Shown here in pieces: positions 5,276 to 6,220 of a stretch of DNA of 6,220 nucleotides; the first letter of the stretch is position 1, and every line of letters starts with the position of its first letter. Below the pieces are notes generated by a model. It saw only the letters and a list, made by a program, of their open reading frames with translations, did not search any database and was not told the origin of the DNA. The DNA is from Phototrophicales bacterium (GTDB taxonomy: Bacteria; Chloroflexota; Anaerolineae; Aggregatilineales; Phototrophicaceae): NCBI GenBank assembly GCA_002794515.1, contig PGTJ01000159.1, forward strand, positions 1 through 6,220, given 5' to 3'. Position numbers and translations under genes: made by a program.

Positions 5276-6220
5276 TTATCTGAACAATTCGCGCACGATG
5301 ATGTTGCGTTGAATTTCGCTCGTGCCTTCGTAAATTTGGAAGATTTTCACATCGCGGAGCAATTTTTCAACAGGATATTCCTTCATGAAGCCATATCCAC
5401 CGAATACTTGCACGGCATCTACGGCGGCTTTGGTGGCGGTATCGGCGGCAAAGGCTTTGGCATAAGCGGCGAGACGTGGATTCACCACACCGTGATCGAC
5501 TGCCCATGCGGCTTGCCACACCAACAAACGGGCGGCTTCGTAATTAATAGCCATATCGGCAATTTTATGACCAATGGCTTGGTGTTGGAAAATGGGTTGA
5601 CCGAATGCTTCGCGCTCACGGGCATATTTAATCGATTCTTCTAATGCACGGCGTTGTAAGCCCAGCGCACCTGCGGCAACACCCGGACGGCTGTAATCGA
5701 ATACTTTCATCGCCAAATAAAAGCCTGTGCCTTCTTTGCCGATGAGATTTTCTTCTGGCACTTCGACATTTTCAAACACAATCTCGGCGGTATCGGATGC
5801 CCGTTGTCCGAGTTTATCAAACTTTTTGCCAACGCTTACGCCAGGGGTGTTGCGGTCAATGATGAAAGCAGACATGCCTTTATGACCAGCATTGGGGTCT
5901 GTTTTGGCGAATACGGTGAAGAAGTTGGCATAACTGGCGTTGGTGATGAAGGTCTTCGAGCCATTGATGATATACTTCGCACCTTTTTTCTCGGCACGGG
6001 TTTGGATGCCAACGACATTCGAGCCAGCCGCGGCTTCGGTCACGCCATACGAGACGAATTCGCCTTTATCTACCAACCGTTCACCGAGCCAATATTCTTT
6101 TTGTGCCTCGCTACCACCCAAAATAATCGGCAAAGACCCCAAGCCATTTGTGCCAACGCTGGTGCTGATTCCCGAACAGCCGTATGCCATCTCTTCGCTA
6201 ACGAGGCATTCTTCAAACAC
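5276..6220 (-). CDS. Acyl-CoA dehydrogenase, MCAD-like, 5' end outside the window
   Basis: FAD enzyme that makes the trans-2 double bond in acyl-CoA and passes electrons to electron-transfer flavoprotein; soluble, beta-oxidation or related acyl-CoA breakdown. The 314 visible residues lack about 65-70 at the N-terminus compared with the usual length of about 380; the first visible codon is GTG, probably an internal valine. Visible landmarks (numbered from the edge) are EEMAYGCSGI (9-18), YGVTEAAAGSN (58-68), FITN (91-94), LGQRASDTAEI (137-147), REAFGQPI (203-210), QVFGGYGF (271-278) and the C-terminal QIYEGTSEIQR (295-305), with catalytic Glu298 at the MCAD/SCAD position. The usual TEPGAGSD flavin/substrate loop reads TEAAAGSN. 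The sequence resembles mammalian MCAD closely, but chain-length preference cannot be read from it. The upstream context is not visible. Confidence 0.95.
   Translation of the reverse strand: MFEECLVSEEMAYGCSGISTSVGTNGLGSLPIILGGSEAQKEYWLGERLVDKGEFVSYGVTEAAAGSNVVGIQTRAEKKGAKYIINGSKTFITNASYANFFTVFAKTDPNAGHKGMSAFIIDRNTPGVSVGKKFDKLGQRASDTAEIVFENVEVPEENLIGKEGTGFYLAMKVFDYSRPGVAAGALGLQRRALEESIKYAREREAFGQPIFQHQAIGHKIADMAINYEAARLLVWQAAWAVDHGVVNPRLAAYAKAFAADTATKAAVDAVQVFGGYGFMKEYPVEKLLRDVKIFQIYEGTSEIQRNIIVRELFR

Noticed and set aside
5195..5644. 149-codon plus-strand frame across the acyl-CoA dehydrogenase 3' end
   Set aside because: It is antisense to a strongly conserved protein and crosses its terminator hairpin; no homology is visible.
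1..6220. CRISPR array, tRNA or rRNA gene, insertion sequence or phage genes
   Set aside because: No regularly spaced repeats, cloverleaf, transposase or phage motifs were seen; the window is almost fully occupied by ordinary chromosomal genes.

Overview
The window shows a moderate-GC bacterial chromosome with every gene on the minus strand, so transcription runs from right (high coordinates) to left. Five complete genes lie between two that run off the edges. The best guess for the organism is a Chloroflexota (Anaerolineae-like) bacterium. This rests on the mix of an FHA plus receiver protein, a J-like plus DUF4177 protein, a YwrD-type gamma-glutamyltransferase homologue and a long-loop ribosomal protein S12. 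It is an inference from style, not from a marker phylogeny.

Right part (6220-5238): the 3' four-fifths of an MCAD-like acyl-CoA dehydrogenase gene, ending in a perfect 11-bp hairpin. Middle (5153-2931): a consensus-like sigma-70 promoter drives a J-like/DUF4177 protein. It is followed after 9 bp by a cytoplasmic Ntn-hydrolase of the gamma-glutamyltransferase family; the second gene's ribosome binding site overlaps the first gene's stop codon, so the two form a tight operon. Next (2909-1857): a 108-bp spacer with a candidate promoter, a perfect 8+8 palindrome and a direct repeat, then a gene for an FHA domain joined to a receiver-like domain, then a good intrinsic terminator.

Left part (1788-1): the str operon, rpsL-rpsG-fusA, encoding ribosomal proteins S12 and S7 and elongation factor G. 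fusA is cut by the window edge. A strong promoter lies about 230 nt upstream of rpsL, which gives the operon a long structured 5' leader.

The str operon is housekeeping translation machinery. The other genes have no obvious shared pathway. A recurring theme is proteins that keep a fold while key residues are changed: the receiver has Glu at all three acidic-pocket Asp positions, the J-like domain lacks the HPD histidine, and the GGT homologue keeps its nucleophile but has lost several glutamate-binding residues. No defence system, mobile element, CRISPR array, tRNA or rRNA was seen. The most unusual items are the pseudo-receiver, the HPD-less J-like protein and the str-operon leader.
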